64,000 bases of DNA from Tragulus kanchil (taxonomy: Eukaryota > Chordata > Mammalia > Artiodactyla > Tragulidae), in NCBI GenBank assembly GCA_022376925.1, contig JAIOJX010000032.1, positions 202,116,939 through 202,180,938 on the forward strand. The letters run 5' to 3'. Made by a program: the position numbers and the translations under genes. The stretch's first letter is position 1, and each line of letters begins with the position of its first letter. Shown here one piece after another: positions 23,601-38,600 of the stretch. The notes under the pieces are model-generated. The model ran no database searches and was not told the DNA's origin. It was given only the letters and a program-made list of their open reading frames with translations.

Positions 23601-26600
23601 GTGGACACCTGGGCAACCAGAGCCCAGGACGTCGCTGTATTGGGAAGAGTCAGAGATGCTGTCCGCTCAGGTCCTTCCCTAGCATGGACTCAGGCCAGGG
23701 GATAAGGAGGGCCGGGGTAGAAAGGACAGTAAGTGTCTGTGCCAGGGCCCAGATATGGGATCACACTGGAAGCAAGAAGTTTTCCTCTTCTCGGAGGCTT
23801 CCAGCCCCGTGCACTCGCTCATGCTAAGCTGGGGGCCCACGCTCCTTGCCTTACCAGTCAGCACAGACCTCCAGTGCTCGCTGCAGCTCTGTGTGAGCCA
23901 CTCTGCCTGGCACCTATGCCCTTGGCGGCAGCTTCGGTCCCAAGGCCGAGCCCCAGCAGGCCCCCTGCGTCTACACGGCTGTGTCTGTGGTGCTTGAGTT
24001 CATCCTGCTCTTTCTCGTCCTCTCTGAGCTCCTTCTAGAGAATGTCCTGTAGAAACTCCTGGATCTTCTATCTTTCTGAAGGCTCTTCAGCCAGGGCCAT
24101 GGCAGCAATCTGACCTGGGCCAAGTCCTGCTGCATCAGAGTGGGGAGTGCGGGGACCCCCGACTCCTCCCCGACACCCAGGGTGGGCTCTAACCGCTGGT
24201 GCCCCACAGTGCTGCCGGAAAGCGCCGCCCCGACCTGTCCCCGGGGGAAGACACTGACTCACAAGGGAAGTTGGCGTGGAGGAGGTGCTGCTAGGCTCCA
24301 GGTCAAACACCGTCTCCATCTCCTCCTCGGGCTGCGGCGGTGGGAGAGACAGGGAGGGTCAGAGAATGCCCCCGCCCTCCCCATATCCAGAGAAGCCAGG
24401 ACCCTAAATTCAGGCTTCAGGGGCTCCTGCTCCCTTAAACGCAACTCGCCTTTTATTTTTTCAGGCCTGCAGCCCAGTTGGTAGGGCTGAAGCCCAAGGG
24501 GACAGAGTGAGAACTGGGATGCTAGGGAGACCCTTCTGGGATGTTCCATTCCCAAGGATCATAATGGGACACAGTAAGCAGAGTGGAAGTTGAGGTTCCA
24601 GGATGATGCTTTGACTCCAGGAGAAGCCCTGACTTCAAGAATGCCTTCTTTCCTGCCGGAATTTCCCCTTTGCCTCTGGAATGAGATGAAGGTCTAAGTC
24701 CGCTATCACCTTCTGCCTTTCGAGTGGACACCTGGGCAACCAGAGCCCAGGACGTCGCTGTATTGGGAAGAGTCAGAGATGCTGTCCGCTCAGGTCCTTC
24801 CCTAGCATGGACTCAGGCCAGGGGATAAAGGAGGGCCGGGGTAGAAAGGACAGTAAGTGTCTGTGCCAGGGCCCAGATATGGGATCACACTGGAAGCAAG
24901 AAGTTCCTCTTCTCGGAGGCTCCCTTCTCTGACTCAGCAGGATGCTAGTACTTGAAATCAACTTTCTTATTTTTTAAAATAATTTTGTTACTATTTATTT
25001 TGGACTATTCTGGGTCTTCGTTGTTGCCGGTGGGCTCTTCTCTAGTTGCAGGGAGCAGGGGCCACTCTCTAGTTGAAGTGAGGAGGCTTCTTGTTGCGGT
25101 GACTTCTCTCGTTTCGGAACTCGGGCTCTAGGGCACACCGGCTTCAGCAGTTGCAGCACGTGGGCTCAACAGTTGTGGCTATCGGGCTCTAGAGCACAGG
25201 CTCAGTAATTGTGGCTCACAGGCTTAGGTGCTCCGCAGCATGTGGGATCTTTCCAGATCAAGGATTGAACCTGTGTCTCCTGCGTTGGCAGGCGCATTCT
25301 TGACCACTGAGCTACCAGGGAAGCCCGACTTCCTTTCTTATTTAAATTCATTTGAAAAGGAAATAATTCACTGTTACAAAAAGAAAGCCTGTGTCAGCTG
25401 CCATAAGCAAGGTTAACCAGAAAAATCAATGCGTAACTGTGAAAAAGAGAACGTGTGTTAGCCCACTGGAAATCATTCCAGTACACTCCCACAGCCAGCC
25501 CTCTTTAGGAAGTGCTGATCTAGAGCGCATATTTCTGTTGGCATGGACGTGGTCCCTTCTCTGATAATTGGTCTGAAGCTGGAAAGACTGAGGGCAGGAG
25601 AAGGGGGCGATAGAGGATGAGACGGTTGGACGGCATCACCGACTCATTGAGCAGGAGCTAGGCAATCAGAGTGGAAGTTGAGGTTCCAGGATGATGCTTT
25701 GACTCCAGGAGAAGCCCTGACTTCAAGAATGCCTTCTTTCCTGCCGGAATTTCCCCTTTGCCTCTGGAATGAGATGAAGGTCTAAGTCCGCTATCACCTT
25801 CTGCCTTTCGAGTGGACACCTGGGCAACCAGAGCCCAGGACGTCGCTGTATTGGGAAGAGTCAGAGATGCTGTCCGCTCAGGTCCTTCCCTAGCATGGAC
25901 TCAGGCCAGGGGATAAAGGAGGGCCGGGGTAGAAAGGACAGTAAGTGTCTGTGCCAGGGCCCAGATATGGGATCACACTGGAAGCAAGAAGTTCCTCTTC
26001 TCGGAGGCTCCCTTCTCTGACTCAGCAGGATGCTAGTACTTGAAATCAACTTTCTTATTTTTTAAAATAATTTTGTTACTATTTATTTTGGACTATTCTG
26101 GGTCTTCGTTGTTGCCGGTGGGCTCTTCTCTAGTTGCAGGGAGCAGGGGCCACTCTCTAGTTGAAGTGAGGAGGCTTCTTGTTGCGGTGACTTCTCTCGT
26201 TTCGGAACTCGGGCTCTAGGGCACACGGGCTTCAGCAGTTGCAGCACGTGGGCTCAACAGTTGTGGCTATCGGGCTCTAGAGCACAGGCTCAGTAATTGT
26301 GGCTCACAGGCTTAGGTGCTCCGCAGCATGTGGGATCTTTCCAGATCAAGGATTGAACCTGTGTCTCCTGCGTTGGCAGGCGCATTCTTGACCACTGAGC
26401 TACCAGGGAAGCCCGACTTCCTTTCTTATTTAAATTCATTTGAAAAGGAAATAATTCACTGTTACAAAAAGAAAGCCTGTGTCAGCTGCCATAAGCAAGG
26501 TTAACCAGAAAAATCAATGCGTAACTGTGAAAAAGAGAACGTGTGTTAGCCCACTGGAAATCATTCCAGTACACTCCCACAGCCAGCCCTCTTTAGGAAG

Positions 26601-29600
26601 TGCTGATCTAGAGCGCATATTTCTGTTGGCATGGACGTGGTCCCTTCTCTGATAATTGGTCTGAAGCTGGAAAGACTGAGGGCAGGAGAAGGGGGCGATA
26701 GAGGATGAGACGGTTGGACGGCATCACCGACTCATTGAGCAGGAGCTAGAGCAAATTCCGGGGAATAGTGAAAGACAGGGAAGCCTGGCGTACTGCAGTG
26801 GGTGGGGTGGCGAAGAGTGGGACGTGACTTAACGACTGAAAAGCAACAACCACACTGGCAGAGAGCCAAAGGCGTCCTGGGGCGCAGAGCACTACTCCAG
26901 ACAGGTTCAATATCCTGAGACTCTTCAAAGTGAGATGACTGTCCCCCTTTCCCAGGTTATCCTCCTGCATCACCCCTCTTTTATTCCTTCACTCCATCCT
27001 CTCTCTCAATCCTCCGCCCCTTGGAACGGTCCTAGTAGCTCCATGCCTGGACAGGCTCCCACTGTAGGAGGGATGGGCCAGCAGCCTGTGGTTTGGAGAA
27101 GATGTCGGGGGAGAGGAGGAGCGGACAGCTGTCTTCCATCATGGGCGGCGTGATTCTGGAGCCAGGGCAAGGACGCACACAGCGCATGCGGCCTGCACTG
27201 AATCTGCCCATCCCATCGTCAGAGAGAAAGGCAAGAGTCTGTCGTCACTGTGATGCTGTGGGTGCCCTGGCCAGGAGGGGGTCCTAGAGCTGTGCACCAG
27301 GCGGGTGGGGAAGAATTTGTGGAGGAAAAGCAGGCTGGCAACTCACCTCATAATCAGATGCTTTCTGAATCTTCCCCATACAAGTGGCAACGCAGGCTAT
27401 GATTATGGACACAACAAGGGCGCTCATGGAGAAGATGGTAATGGGATGTTTCGAACCTGCAAGGAGACGGAGAGGCATGGGGCTTGGGGCTCGAGGATCA
27501 GTGCTGTGGGCGGGGCACTGGCCAAGCGCTGCCCAGGGCCCAGCTCAGCACCCACATTGGACTTTGGAGGCTGGGGTGGAGGCACCCCTGTCCAGTTCTC
27601 CCCTTAACCACTTAATCAGTGAGCCTGACACAGGGACATCATCCTTCTGTGCTACTTGATCAGTTGAGAATTTGGCATCTAGTAGGTTCCATGAAAAAAA
27701 ATTAATTGAAGTACGTATCACTAAGGTGCCCATTAAACGTCCCCTCCATGTCAGTTACCTCCCATATCAGGGTCCCTGGGGAGCGACTCAGAGTCATTTA
27801 AGACACCGCTCACACCACTCCTCTCCAAAATATGGTGTCAGACCCACACTTCTCCTTTAAGCTCTTATTTTTTTAAATTCTTTTAAATTTTATATTGGAG
27901 CATAGCTGATTAACAATGTGGTGTTAGTTTCAGGTATACAGCAAAATGATTCAGTAATACATATACATGTGTCGATTCTTTTTCAAATGCTTTTCCCAAT
28001 TAGGTGATTACAGAATGTCAAGCAGAGTTCCCTGTGCTATACAGTAGGTCATTGCTGTTTATCTGTTTTTAAAATAGCAGTGTGTTCCTGTCTATTACAA
28101 ACTCCCAATACATCCTTCCCCGATGCTTCCACCCTGCTCCAAACATAAGTTCATCCTCTAAATCTGTGAGTCTGTTTCTATTTTGTAGATAACTTCCTTT
28201 GTATCATTTTGTTTCGCTTCCGCATATAGGCGATACCATGTTTGTCTTTGTATGACTATCTTGTAAGCCCATTTGAAGTGAGCATACTCTGTTACAGGTG
28301 CTAACTTTAGTATGGGAAAGCAATTCAGAATTTAAGTCACTTAGATTTTGTTTGGGAATGTTTGGTACCTTTTGTGGCAGCAATTTTCTAACTACATAAA
28401 TATTAAAAAATCACTCTTACCAGTCAGAAGTTATTTTAAAATTATGTTGGTCATTGTGTTTTTATAAAAGCAAAAAAAGAAAAAAATAATAAGGTTAACA
28501 ACTTCAATATCCCAACAGTGGCGAACTCACTAAAACTGACAGAAATTAATGCAGTCATTAAAAGGCATGTGCTCCAGCAGTATTTTAATAATGCAGGAAA
28601 CTGCTCAGGACATAATGTTCAGTGGAGAAATTCAGGATATAAGTCTGAATAGTATAAAATGGATCCACAATTTTGTAAAGTACATCAGTAAACTCCTCCC
28701 TGTCCCCCAAAACACAGGCACAGAGTGAGGTCTGGGAACAGTAGACAGGAGGCTGGAGGTGAGACAGTACATCATTCAAACTCTGATCTTTCAATTTTTT
28801 CTATTTTTGATAATAAACATGTAGTCCTTTATACCTAGAGAAATAGCCTTATTAAAAAAATGAAGTCTGTCAGGGGCTTTCCAGGTAGCTCAGTGGTAAA
28901 GAATCCACCTGCCAATGCAGGAAATACAGGAGACGTAGGTTCAATCCCTGGGTCAGGAAGATCCCTGGGAGGAGGCAATGGCGGCCCACTGTCAATTCTA
29001 AAGGAAGTCAACCCTGAATATTCCTTGGAAGGACTAATGCTGAAGCTGAAGCTCCAATACTTTGGCCACCTGATGCGAAGGACCGACTCTTTGGAAAAGA
29101 CCCTGACACTGGGAAAGACTGAGGGCAGGAGGAGAAGAGGATGACATCATTGACTCAATGGACATGAATTTGAGCAAACTCCGGGAGACAGCGAAGGACA
29201 GGGAAGCCTGGTGTGCTGCTGTCCATGGGGTTTCAGAGAGATGGACTGAACACACCAAGGGCAGGAAAGGCATGGGTGATGAGAAATTGGGGATGACAAC
29301 AAGTGGACAACGCACGTGGCTGTGAGCTGACTGCTGAAAGAAGCCACTGTGACAGGCAGCAAGAGGATATGGACATTCCCTCTTCACAACACTGAGAAGG
29401 TTCAGGTCGGGTGTCTCAAGGGAAGGCAGATGCAGGGGGAGAAAGGAGGTCAGCGTGAATCTCTTCGGGGACTGGAGCGGGGATAGCAGACTACCGCCTG
29501 GGCCATGGGTGACTCAGAGGAGAGCGAGCCCCAGGGGTGCTGGCATGTGGCCTGTGGGGACCCGCTCTTGAAGGGTGTCTCTGAGCACACGGGGGCAGTG

Positions 29601-32600
29601 ATAGCAGCTTTGTGTGGCCAAGAGGAGGTGAAAAGCTGACCACTGGGGCTGATTCTGGGCTTCCCAGGTGGCAGTCGTGGTAAGAACCTGTCTGCCAATG
29701 CAGGAGACATTAGCGATTTGGGCTCAATCCCTGGGTTGGGAAGAGCCCCTGGATGAGGACACAGCAACCCACCCCAGTGTTCCTGGATTATTCCTAGAGA
29801 ATGCCGTGGACGGAGGAGCCTGGGCTACAGTCCATAGAGCTGCACAGAGTCGGACATGACTGAAGCGACTTAGCACGCACACACGGGGTAGACTCTGAAT
29901 CCTCTCCCAGGTTTCTGACAGCACGTAAGACCAGGCATCTTAGAGGATCCCTGCAGCAAAAATTCTTGGGAACAGAGCTTGAAAGCTATCACAATATTTT
30001 ATTTCCTGCCAGCCTTGACTTAGGATGAAGGAATAGGATAGATTTTTGTTTTTGTTTTCCCTGGACCACCCCAGTCCTGCCCTTAAACTTCCAAGTTCTG
30101 CTGGACGCTAACACAAGCCCACTAGGTTTACAGAAGACACTGAGCGTGGCTGTGTGCCCGAGTAACGCCTTGTTCCTTTTGGGCCTTGTCTGCTCTGGCA
30201 GAGTTGTCGCTGAGGGGTGACAGAGCAGTGGGGAGCAGGCACAGGCGGGGTGCCCGGGTGGGCGTGAGACTGTTAGTCGCTCTGTCCTGTCCGATCTTGG
30301 CAATCCCCACAAACTGCAGCCTGCCAGGCTCCTCTGTCCATGGGATTCTACAGGAACACTCCAGGAATACTGGAGTGGGCTGCTGTGTCCACCAGGGGCT
30401 CTTCCCAACCCAGGGATCGAATCCAGTTTCCCGCATTGCAGGCGGATTCTTGACTGCCTGAGCCACCAGGGAATGTTCAGGCAGGCTTGGCACATACCTA
30501 ATCGTAGGACAGAGAAGAAGAGCATCCAGAACATCCCCAGGAGCGGCGAGAAGACGGCCTGGTGGACGGCAGCCATGTGGATCTGCCTGTTGAGCCTGGT
30601 GGGCGCGTATGAGTAGTACATGTTATAGCGGTCTGTGAGGTGCTTCATGCACAGGTAGAGCAGCCCTGGGGGCCGGAAGAGGGAGACACACTCAGAGGCC
30701 GTCCCCAAACCCGCCCTCCCCACCCGAGGCCTGAGATGCCAGATTCAGGTCTGTCAGAGTGGCAAGGACCCGGGACAGGCTGTGGGAGCCCCGTGGTGCT
30801 GAACTCCGGGACCAGCCGCTGCCCTTAAGCTCCTAGAACCTAGCTTGTGATTTTGTTAAATAGTCATTCGCTCAACAAACATCCTATGTAAACAGCCATC
30901 CCGCCCCAGCCCCTTGACTGACTTGGCCCTGACCAGGCCCTCTCCCTGCCTTCAGACAGGTTGTCCCAGGTCTCTTCCTGAGCCAGGAGGGAACTGGAGG
31001 CTGGGGGGCACCCAGTGTGAGGGCATGCGGTCCTTGATGGGCCTCAGAGATGACTCACCAAAAGGAACAATGATGGGGCAGGTGATGCTGTATGCCATCA
31101 CCACGCTGAAGACATTCAACATCCACGCATATTCGCGCCCGTACTGGAAGTCTACGGCGTGGTTCTGGGGCAGAAGGCAGGGGCCATCCTGAAGCGCCTT
31201 GATCTGCTTGGCTTGGCTGCTCCTGTGGCTCCTTGTCTGGCCCGGCAGCCTCCCTTCCAATTCTGGTGTCCAAGAAGCACCTCACCGGCCCCCGCCCGCC
31301 ATGCATCCCACCTCAGGTCCCTCTGTGCTTCGCACAGGCCCCCTCCTAACACCCATCCAAGGGAAACTTCAAGAGCCGTGTCGGGAAGGGCCCTGGCCCT
31401 CACCATTCTGATGTGGACTCTTTCTGGCTCCGACGTGGAGAAGAAGAGGCGGATGGCGTACAGGAAGAGTGACCCCAGGCGCATCAGCTCCATGCCTGTG
31501 CCAATCAAAGCTGACGTGATCACGTAGTTGACAAAGAAGGCACCATTGTCTGGCAGGAACACACACCTGGGTGTGGGGGAGGGTGGAAGATGGCCACAGA
31601 AGTTGGGGAAGAGGAAAAGGGCAGAGATGTTGGGAGGGAGGAGGAGACAGAGGAAAAGAATTGAGGGAGTGGGATGAGGTAGAGGTAGAGATGAGAAGAG
31701 CTTTCAAATACAGTCATCTCTTGGTATCTGTGGGTGGCTGGTTCCTGGCGCCCCTGCAGATATCAAAATCCAGGGATGCTCAAGTCCCTTCTATGAAATG
31801 GCATAATATTTGCATATAACCTGTGCACATCTTCTTGGATACTCTAGTTGTCTCTAGATTATCTGTAATACCTAACACAATGTAATCAACTGTAAATACA
31901 ACACGAATGCTACGTAAGTAGTTGTCCTGCACACAGCAAATTCAAGTTTTGCTTTGGGAAACTTCCTGCATTGTTTTCTTTCCTGAATAAATTATGAACT
32001 CTAGATCCCAGGAACCGCACCTACTGAGCCCATGTGATACAGCTACTGATGCCCATGTGCCTAGAGCCCATGCTCTGCAACAAGAGAAGCCACTGCAATG
32101 AGAAGCCCATGCACTGCAACGAAGTGTAGCCCCGACTCTCTGCAACCAAAGAAAATCCCATGCAGCATCAAGGACCCAGAACAGTGAAAAATAAATGCAT
32201 AATTTTTAAAACAAATCTACTCAGAACCAACACAACATTATAAAGGAATTATCTTCCAATGGAAAAAATATATATATAAGATAAATCTACTCAGAGTATA
32301 TATAAAACTGGCTAAATCTGAATAAGCTCTGTGGATTGTATCAATATCAATTTCCTGATTGTAATAGTGTTCCATAGTTACGTAAGATGTGACCATTGGG
32401 GGAAATTGGATGAAGGATATACAGGACATTTTTTTTTGGCAAATTCCTTTGAATATGCAATTATTTCAAAAATTGCATTCAGAGGAGTTCCGAGCTTTAT
32501 CCCCAGAGGGGCGCATGGCTCAGGAAATGTTAAGAGGCTGCCTAAGGAGTGGTCGCATGCATTCCTCTCTAGCTACTTGAGCAGATGAAGGGTCTGCATG

Positions 32601-35600
32601 TCCAGCTGGTGTGACCCCACAGGAGTCCCAGTGCACACTGGAGGACACCTGACACGTCACTCAGGTACTCACTGGAACCTGACGGATGCCTGCTCCAGAT
32701 AGTAGATGTCGAGGAGCCAGTGGAAAAAGACGTCCAGACTAGAAGCAAGAACAGAGAAGATGCTTCAGTTAAAGCATCAGTGAACTCAGGCCCGGGGTTC
32801 AAGTCCTCTTGGACTGGCTTCCCTCCTTCCAACCTCCTTTGCCTACTCCTCAAAGACTCTTGCATTTTACTATTCCAGCTGGCCAAGCCACACGGCCTCT
32901 CTTCTTAATGCTGGGCCGCCCCCTGCCCCTAACGCTTTGACCTTTCCGCTCACGGCCTCCCCTCTAGCAAACCTTCGCCAGCCACTTCTCCCACAGGGTC
33001 CTTTCTACTGTACACAGCAAATTCAAGTTTTGCTTTGGGAAACTTCCTGCATTGTTTTCTTTCCTGAATAAATTATGAACTCTAGATCCCAGGAACCGCA
33101 CCTACTGAGCCCATGTGATACAGCTACTGATGCCCATGTGCCTAGAGCCCATGCTCTGCAACAAGAGAAGCCACTGCAATGAGAAGCCCATGCACTGCAA
33201 CGAAGTGTAGCCCCGACTCTCTGCAACCAAAGAAAATCCCATGCAGCATCAAGGACCCAGAACAGTGAAAAATAAATGCATAATTTTTAAAACAAATCTA
33301 CTCAGAACCAACACAACATTATAAAGGAATTATCTTCCAATGGAAAAAATATATATATAAGATAAATCTACTCAGAGTATATATAAAACTGGCTAAATCT
33401 GAATAAGCTCTGTGGATTGTATCAATATCAATTTCCTGATTGTAATAGTGTTCCATAGTTACGTAAGATGTGACCATTGGGGGAAATTGGATGAAGGATA
33501 TACAGGACATTTTTTTTTGGCAAATTCCTTTGAATATGCAATTATTTCAAAAATTGCATTCAGAGGAGTTCCGAGCTTTATCCCCAGAGGGGCGCATGGC
33601 TCAGGAAATGTTAAGAGGCTGCCTAAGGAGTGGTCGCATGCATTCCTCTCTAGCTACTTGAGCAGATGAAGGGTCTGCATGTCCAGCTGGTGTGACCCCA
33701 CAGGAGTCCCAGTGCACACTGGAGGACACCTGACACGTCACTCAGGTACTCACTGGAACCTGACGGATGCCTGCTCCAGATAGTAGATGTCGAGGAGCCA
33801 GTGGAAAAAGACGTCCAGACTAGAAGCAAGAACAGAGAAGATGCTTCAGTTAAAGCATCAGTGAACTCAGGCCCGGGGTTCAAGTCCTCTTGGACTGGCT
33901 TCCCTCCTTCCAACCTCCTTTGCCTACTCCTCAAAGACTCTTGCATTTTACTATTCCAGCTGGCCAAGCCACACGGCCTCTCTTCTTAATGCTGGGCCGC
34001 CCCCTGCCCCTAACGCTTTGACCTTTCCGCTCACGGCCTCCCCTCTAGCAAACCTTCGCCAGCCACTTCTCCCACAGGGCTCTCTCCCTCTTCTATTTCT
34101 ACTGTGCACTTTCCCCACCTCGGGCTGCCAGTCAGCTGGTGGGTATGGCTTGTCTCCCAGCTGGATGATAAATTCTTTGAGGGCAGAGTTCATGGCTGCC
34201 AGCTTAGAGTTCACGTGACACTTGGCACAGGCTAGGCGCATCACCAGCCCTGGACTGTCATTTGAGGAATGAATTTGCAGCAACCACCGGTGGGCCTACT
34301 GTGTGAAAGAGGAGCTTCCAATGCTAGAGTGAGCCTGGCTGAGAGAGATGTAGCTGGAGGCGAGGTACCTGGTCAGTCCCATAGACGGCAGAATGACCAC
34401 CATGAACACCAGAAAGATATAGCACTTGTGCACTATGATCAGATTCTGACTCGATCTGGAAGGAAACAAAGAGAGACGCGATAAGAACTGAACAACTAAC
34501 TACAGAATGAGAAGAGAGAGAGAGACGGCTACCGGGGCTAGAAAATGGTTTCACAGTGCTGTTTCATACCCATGGAGCACTGAGCAGCATGAAAGAACAG
34601 CATGATCAGCTAGTGATGTCTGTCTTGGGCACAGGGGAGGGACGGGAAGGCACACACATACCATATAATCAATGCCTCTGTTTAAGGGAAATCACTAACG
34701 ATACTCAGAATCCTTGCAGAGTTTCAATAAGCAACATACGCCTTGTTCTTGGCCATAGGAAAAACCAGTAAGGATTTCTGGTAAGACTGACCTCTTGGCT
34801 CACTGCCTGATAGGATGGTAGAAACTTTTGGTGCAGGAAATAACTTTTGAGACCCGTGTAGCCTTCAGACCAAAGCAGATTCTCCTGCCCAGGATATGGT
34901 AAATACTTTCTAACTAGATAGCTCCTACCATAGAACTATTGCGGCTAGTAAACAGGAAATGACTCTTAATTGTTTAAAATATGGCACTGTATGGGCTGCC
35001 TGGGTCTATAGTCAGATCTAGGGCACAGGCTTATCTGTCCTGGCCATAGCAGTCTTTTGACATTTTTCAAACAAGTCCTGCTCTCTCACTGTCATTCTCT
35101 GCCCTCTCCCTGGAATTCCTGGCCTGGCCTGTTTCTGCCCACAGCTCCAGACCCCCAGTGCATGGCTGGAGGAGGGAGCAGCCTGAGGAGGGCTTGGTCC
35201 TGGAGCCGCATCCCAGACGTGGTGGCCCTATCTTAGTATCCCCGAGGCCAGAGGCCCAGAGACAAACTGGGCCCCTCTTTCCAAAGAAAAAATAATCTGT
35301 TGCTTTTGGGGAGGATGGTTTCAGGCCTCAAAACCATCAGACATCAATTTGATTCCTCAGGTCAGACAGGAAACTGGAGTACCAGGCTGTGGGTACAGGG
35401 GTGCAGGGAAGGGGCCGGCGCCACAGGCAGGATGAGGACACCCCAGCTCACCTGCTCCAGTGGGCTTCCAGGAAGGCAGAGAGGTAGACGATCAGAGGCA
35501 GTATCACCGAAAAGGCCCAGAGCAACAGAGAGGGGAAGAACTGGGTTATGATGGGGCTCTGTAGGGGAAGAGGGAGAAGGGCAGAGAGACATAAGTGCAA

Positions 35601-38600
35601 GAAGACCCCTTCCCCTCACAGGCCTCCCCTGCCGTGTCCTACCCCTCTGCCCTCCTGTCCAGTTCAGTCATAGAGCAGGTCTGGTATTCCTGAGGCTGCA
35701 TTGTAGGTCTGGCTGTTCTGACTCACCTACCTGGTCAGGAATCTGCCTTGCTGGGACACCTCAAGGTCAAGTGACATCCTCAACAGGTGCAGGCCTTCTA
35801 TGCCGAGGTCACTGGGGGGACGGCCTAGGCAGACCCCAGGGACGTGGCCCTAAGGCCACAGCCAGCTGCTGTCACTCCTGTCTCAGACCTCAGGGAGGAA
35901 GCACTGCTTTCACTAGGGCGTAGCGTGAGATGTGGTGGAGACGGGGAGGGTGTAGAGCGACTCCCCAGGGAGAGCTGTGGTCCCCGGCCCGGGACCTCCT
36001 GTGCAGCTGACCAAGGAGGGAGGGCCCAGGGAAGCAGCAGCACACGTGCTTGGCTCGACTGTGGGCACACGCGTGTGCACATGTGCGTGTTTTGCTGGAA
36101 CAGGCATGGGGATAACATGAAAGGAAGGGCCTTCTAGGATCACTGCAAGAGCCTTGAGCCTATAGCACTTGGAAATGGGCCAGTCCAGTTCCTCGGAACT
36201 CCTCCATCCATACGGCAGGGTCAGCTCCTGCGGACGGAGCAAGCCCAGCTGGGGTGGGTGTGTTTGGAAGTGAGGGAAGCAGAGCCAGAGCCAGAGGGCC
36301 TGCTCCTCTCCAAGGGCTGCCTTGGAACTAACCTCCATCTGCCCCACGCTCACCCTGTCTTCAAATCAAGGGCCTCGGCGCTACAGAACGTGGGGAGAAC
36401 AGGGCTGTCACACTCGCCACACCCTCTGGGAGAGCCAATTCCTCAGGTCAGACAGGAAACTGGAGTACCAGGCTGTGGGTACAGGGGTGCAGGGAAGGGG
36501 CCGGCGCCACAGGCAGGATGAGGACACCCCAGCTCACCTGCTCCAGTGGGCTTCCAGGAAGGCAGAGAGGTAGACGATCAGAGGCAGTATCACCGAAAAG
36601 GCCCAGAGCAACAGAGAGGGGAAGAACTGGGTTATGATGGGGCTCTGTAGGGGAAGAGGGAGAAGGGCAGAGAGACATAAGTGCAAGAAGACCCCTTCCC
36701 CTCACAGGCCTCCCCTGCCGTGTCCTACCCCTCTGCCCTCCTGTCCAGTTCAGTCATAGAGCAGGTCTGGTATTCCTGAGGCTGCATTGTAGGTCTGGCT
36801 GTTCTGACTCACCTACCTGGTCAGGAATCTGCCTTGCTGGGACACCTCAAGGTCAAGTGACATCCTCAACAGGTGCAGGCCTTCTATGCCGAGGTCACTG
36901 GGGGGACGGCCTAGGCAGACCCCAGGGACGTGGCCCTAAGGCCACAGCCAGCTGCTGTCACTCCTGTCTCAGACCTCAGGGAGGAAGCACTGCTTTCACT
37001 AGGGCGTAGCGTGAGATGTGGTGGAGACGGGGAGGGTGTAGAGCGCGAATCCCCAGGGAGAGCTGTGGTCCCCGGCCCGGGACCTCCTGTGCAGCTGACC
37101 AAGGAGGGAGGGCCCAGGGAAGCAGCAGCACACGTGCTTGGCTCGACTGTGGGCACACGCGTGTGCACATGTGCGTGTTTTGCTGGAACAGGCATGGGGA
37201 TAACATGAAAGGAAGGGCCTTCTAGGATCACTGCAAGAGCCTTGAGCCTATAGCACTTGGAAATGGGCCAGTCCAGTTCCTCGGAACTCCTCCATCCATA
37301 CGGCAGGGTCAGCTCCTGCGGACGGAGCAAGCCCAGCTGGGGTGGGTGTGTTTGGAAGTGAGGGAAGCAGAGCCAGAGCCAGAGGGCCTGCTCCTCTCCA
37401 AGGGCTGCCTTGGAACTAACCTCCATCTGCCCCACGCTCACCCTGTCTTCAAATCAAGGGCCTCGGCGCTACAGAACGTGGGGAGAACAGGGCTGTCACA
37501 CTCGCCACACCCTCTGAGGCTCTCAAGCTTGACCCAGTCTAAAGAAGCCCTCCAAGCCCATCCGCTCACACTCACCCCAGAACTTGCCCAGAGCTCCTCC
37601 ACCCTTCAGCCCCCATCTCTAAGACAGCCTGTGGTCCACGTGCATCCTCTTCAGAGCAAAGGGGCTCTGTGCCACCACGCAGGCCACGGCCATGGCCACA
37701 CACACGTGGGCTCTGGAGTCACGTGCCAGCGGGGCCCCCATCCCCTCCTCGCCCAGCTCTTCGTCTCCCCCACGCCTGGCCTGAGCAGGGAAGGCACCTG
37801 CAGCTTCTCGATGGGGCGGGTGACGTTGTACATGTCGATGGTGTTCATGATGATGGCGGGCGTGGTGAGGAAGAAGAAGAGGAAGAAGAGGAAGGTGTTG
37901 ATTGTGATAAAGCGGGCCCACCAAAAGCAGCGGCGGACGGACAGGTTTTTCCTGGGGTGGATGGAGAAGGGAGACGCACTTAGGACCCCGGGTCTCAGCC
38001 CTCAGCCCAGGCTGTTTCCTGCGCGCCAGCTGCGGTCCGGGCTGCCCTGGTCTAGATCAACCCCGTGGGCCCACACCGGCATGCAACGGCCCTGGGCCTT
38101 CTCCTGTCACAGCAGCTGTGAAAGCTCTGAGTATATCTCATAGGTGAGTCCAAAGGAAAAAAAGAAACCTATCTGAATTCTTCCTGCAGGAGAAACTTTT
38201 TTCCCAAAGGTTGGGTCCCCTGCTATGCTTCTGGTGGAGTGGGCTTGGGGGTGGGTAGAGGCTGCGACCCCAGGAGAGAAACAGCCCGGCGGGGGGCACA
38301 GGTGAAGTGGGAGGACAGGCCCTGGTTCTTTTCCCCACAGTACGGTTTTCTTCAGTCCCAGAGGAGCTCAAGGAACAGGGGACAGACAGAGGGGGCTTAC
38401 CAAATAATGTCTTTTGGGTGTGGGGCACGGACTACCCTCCACTGGTAGGATTTGACGATGGTGGTCACCGAGGACTGCTGGGGGGACATGCCACACTGGA
38501 TGAACCTGTAATCCTGCAGGATGCTGCGGAGATGGGGGAGGAGACAGAGGTCTGGGGGTGAGGACGATGGTCTTGCGGGGGCGGGTCTTGTGCCAGGGGC

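Larger units (their letters stand above)
22720..24922. repeat. Tandem duplication D7 (contains TMEM63C exon 18)
   Basis: Copy A is 22720-23803 and copy B 23848-24922, offset 1127 falling to 1123. Bases 23804-23847 are filler with no match in either copy. Single-base losses in copy B (CAGTCGCTC to CAGTGCTC, CTTTCGG to CTTCGG) lie within 100 bases of the junction. Confidence 0.95.
31932..34079. repeat. Tandem duplication D9 (contains TMEM63C exon 13)
   Basis: Copy A is 31932-32999 and copy B 33013-34079, offset 1081 throughout, with almost no internal difference. Each copy holds a SINE remnant (about 32008-32210 and 33089-33291) and one exon. Confidence 0.95.
35351..37518. repeat. Tandem duplication D10 (contains TMEM63C exon 11)
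   Basis: Copy A is 35351-36432 and copy B 36438-37518, offset 1086. A small CGACTCCC versus CGCGAATCCC difference lies at about 35960 and 37045. Otherwise the copies are the same, including a GCACACGCGTGTGCACATGT alternating purine-pyrimidine stretch near 36063. Confidence 0.95.

Noticed and set aside
37850..37890. GAAGAAGAGG simple repeat as microsatellite
   Set aside because: It is the coding strand complement of the Phe/Leu-rich helix in TMEM63C exon 10, so it is explained by protein sequence.
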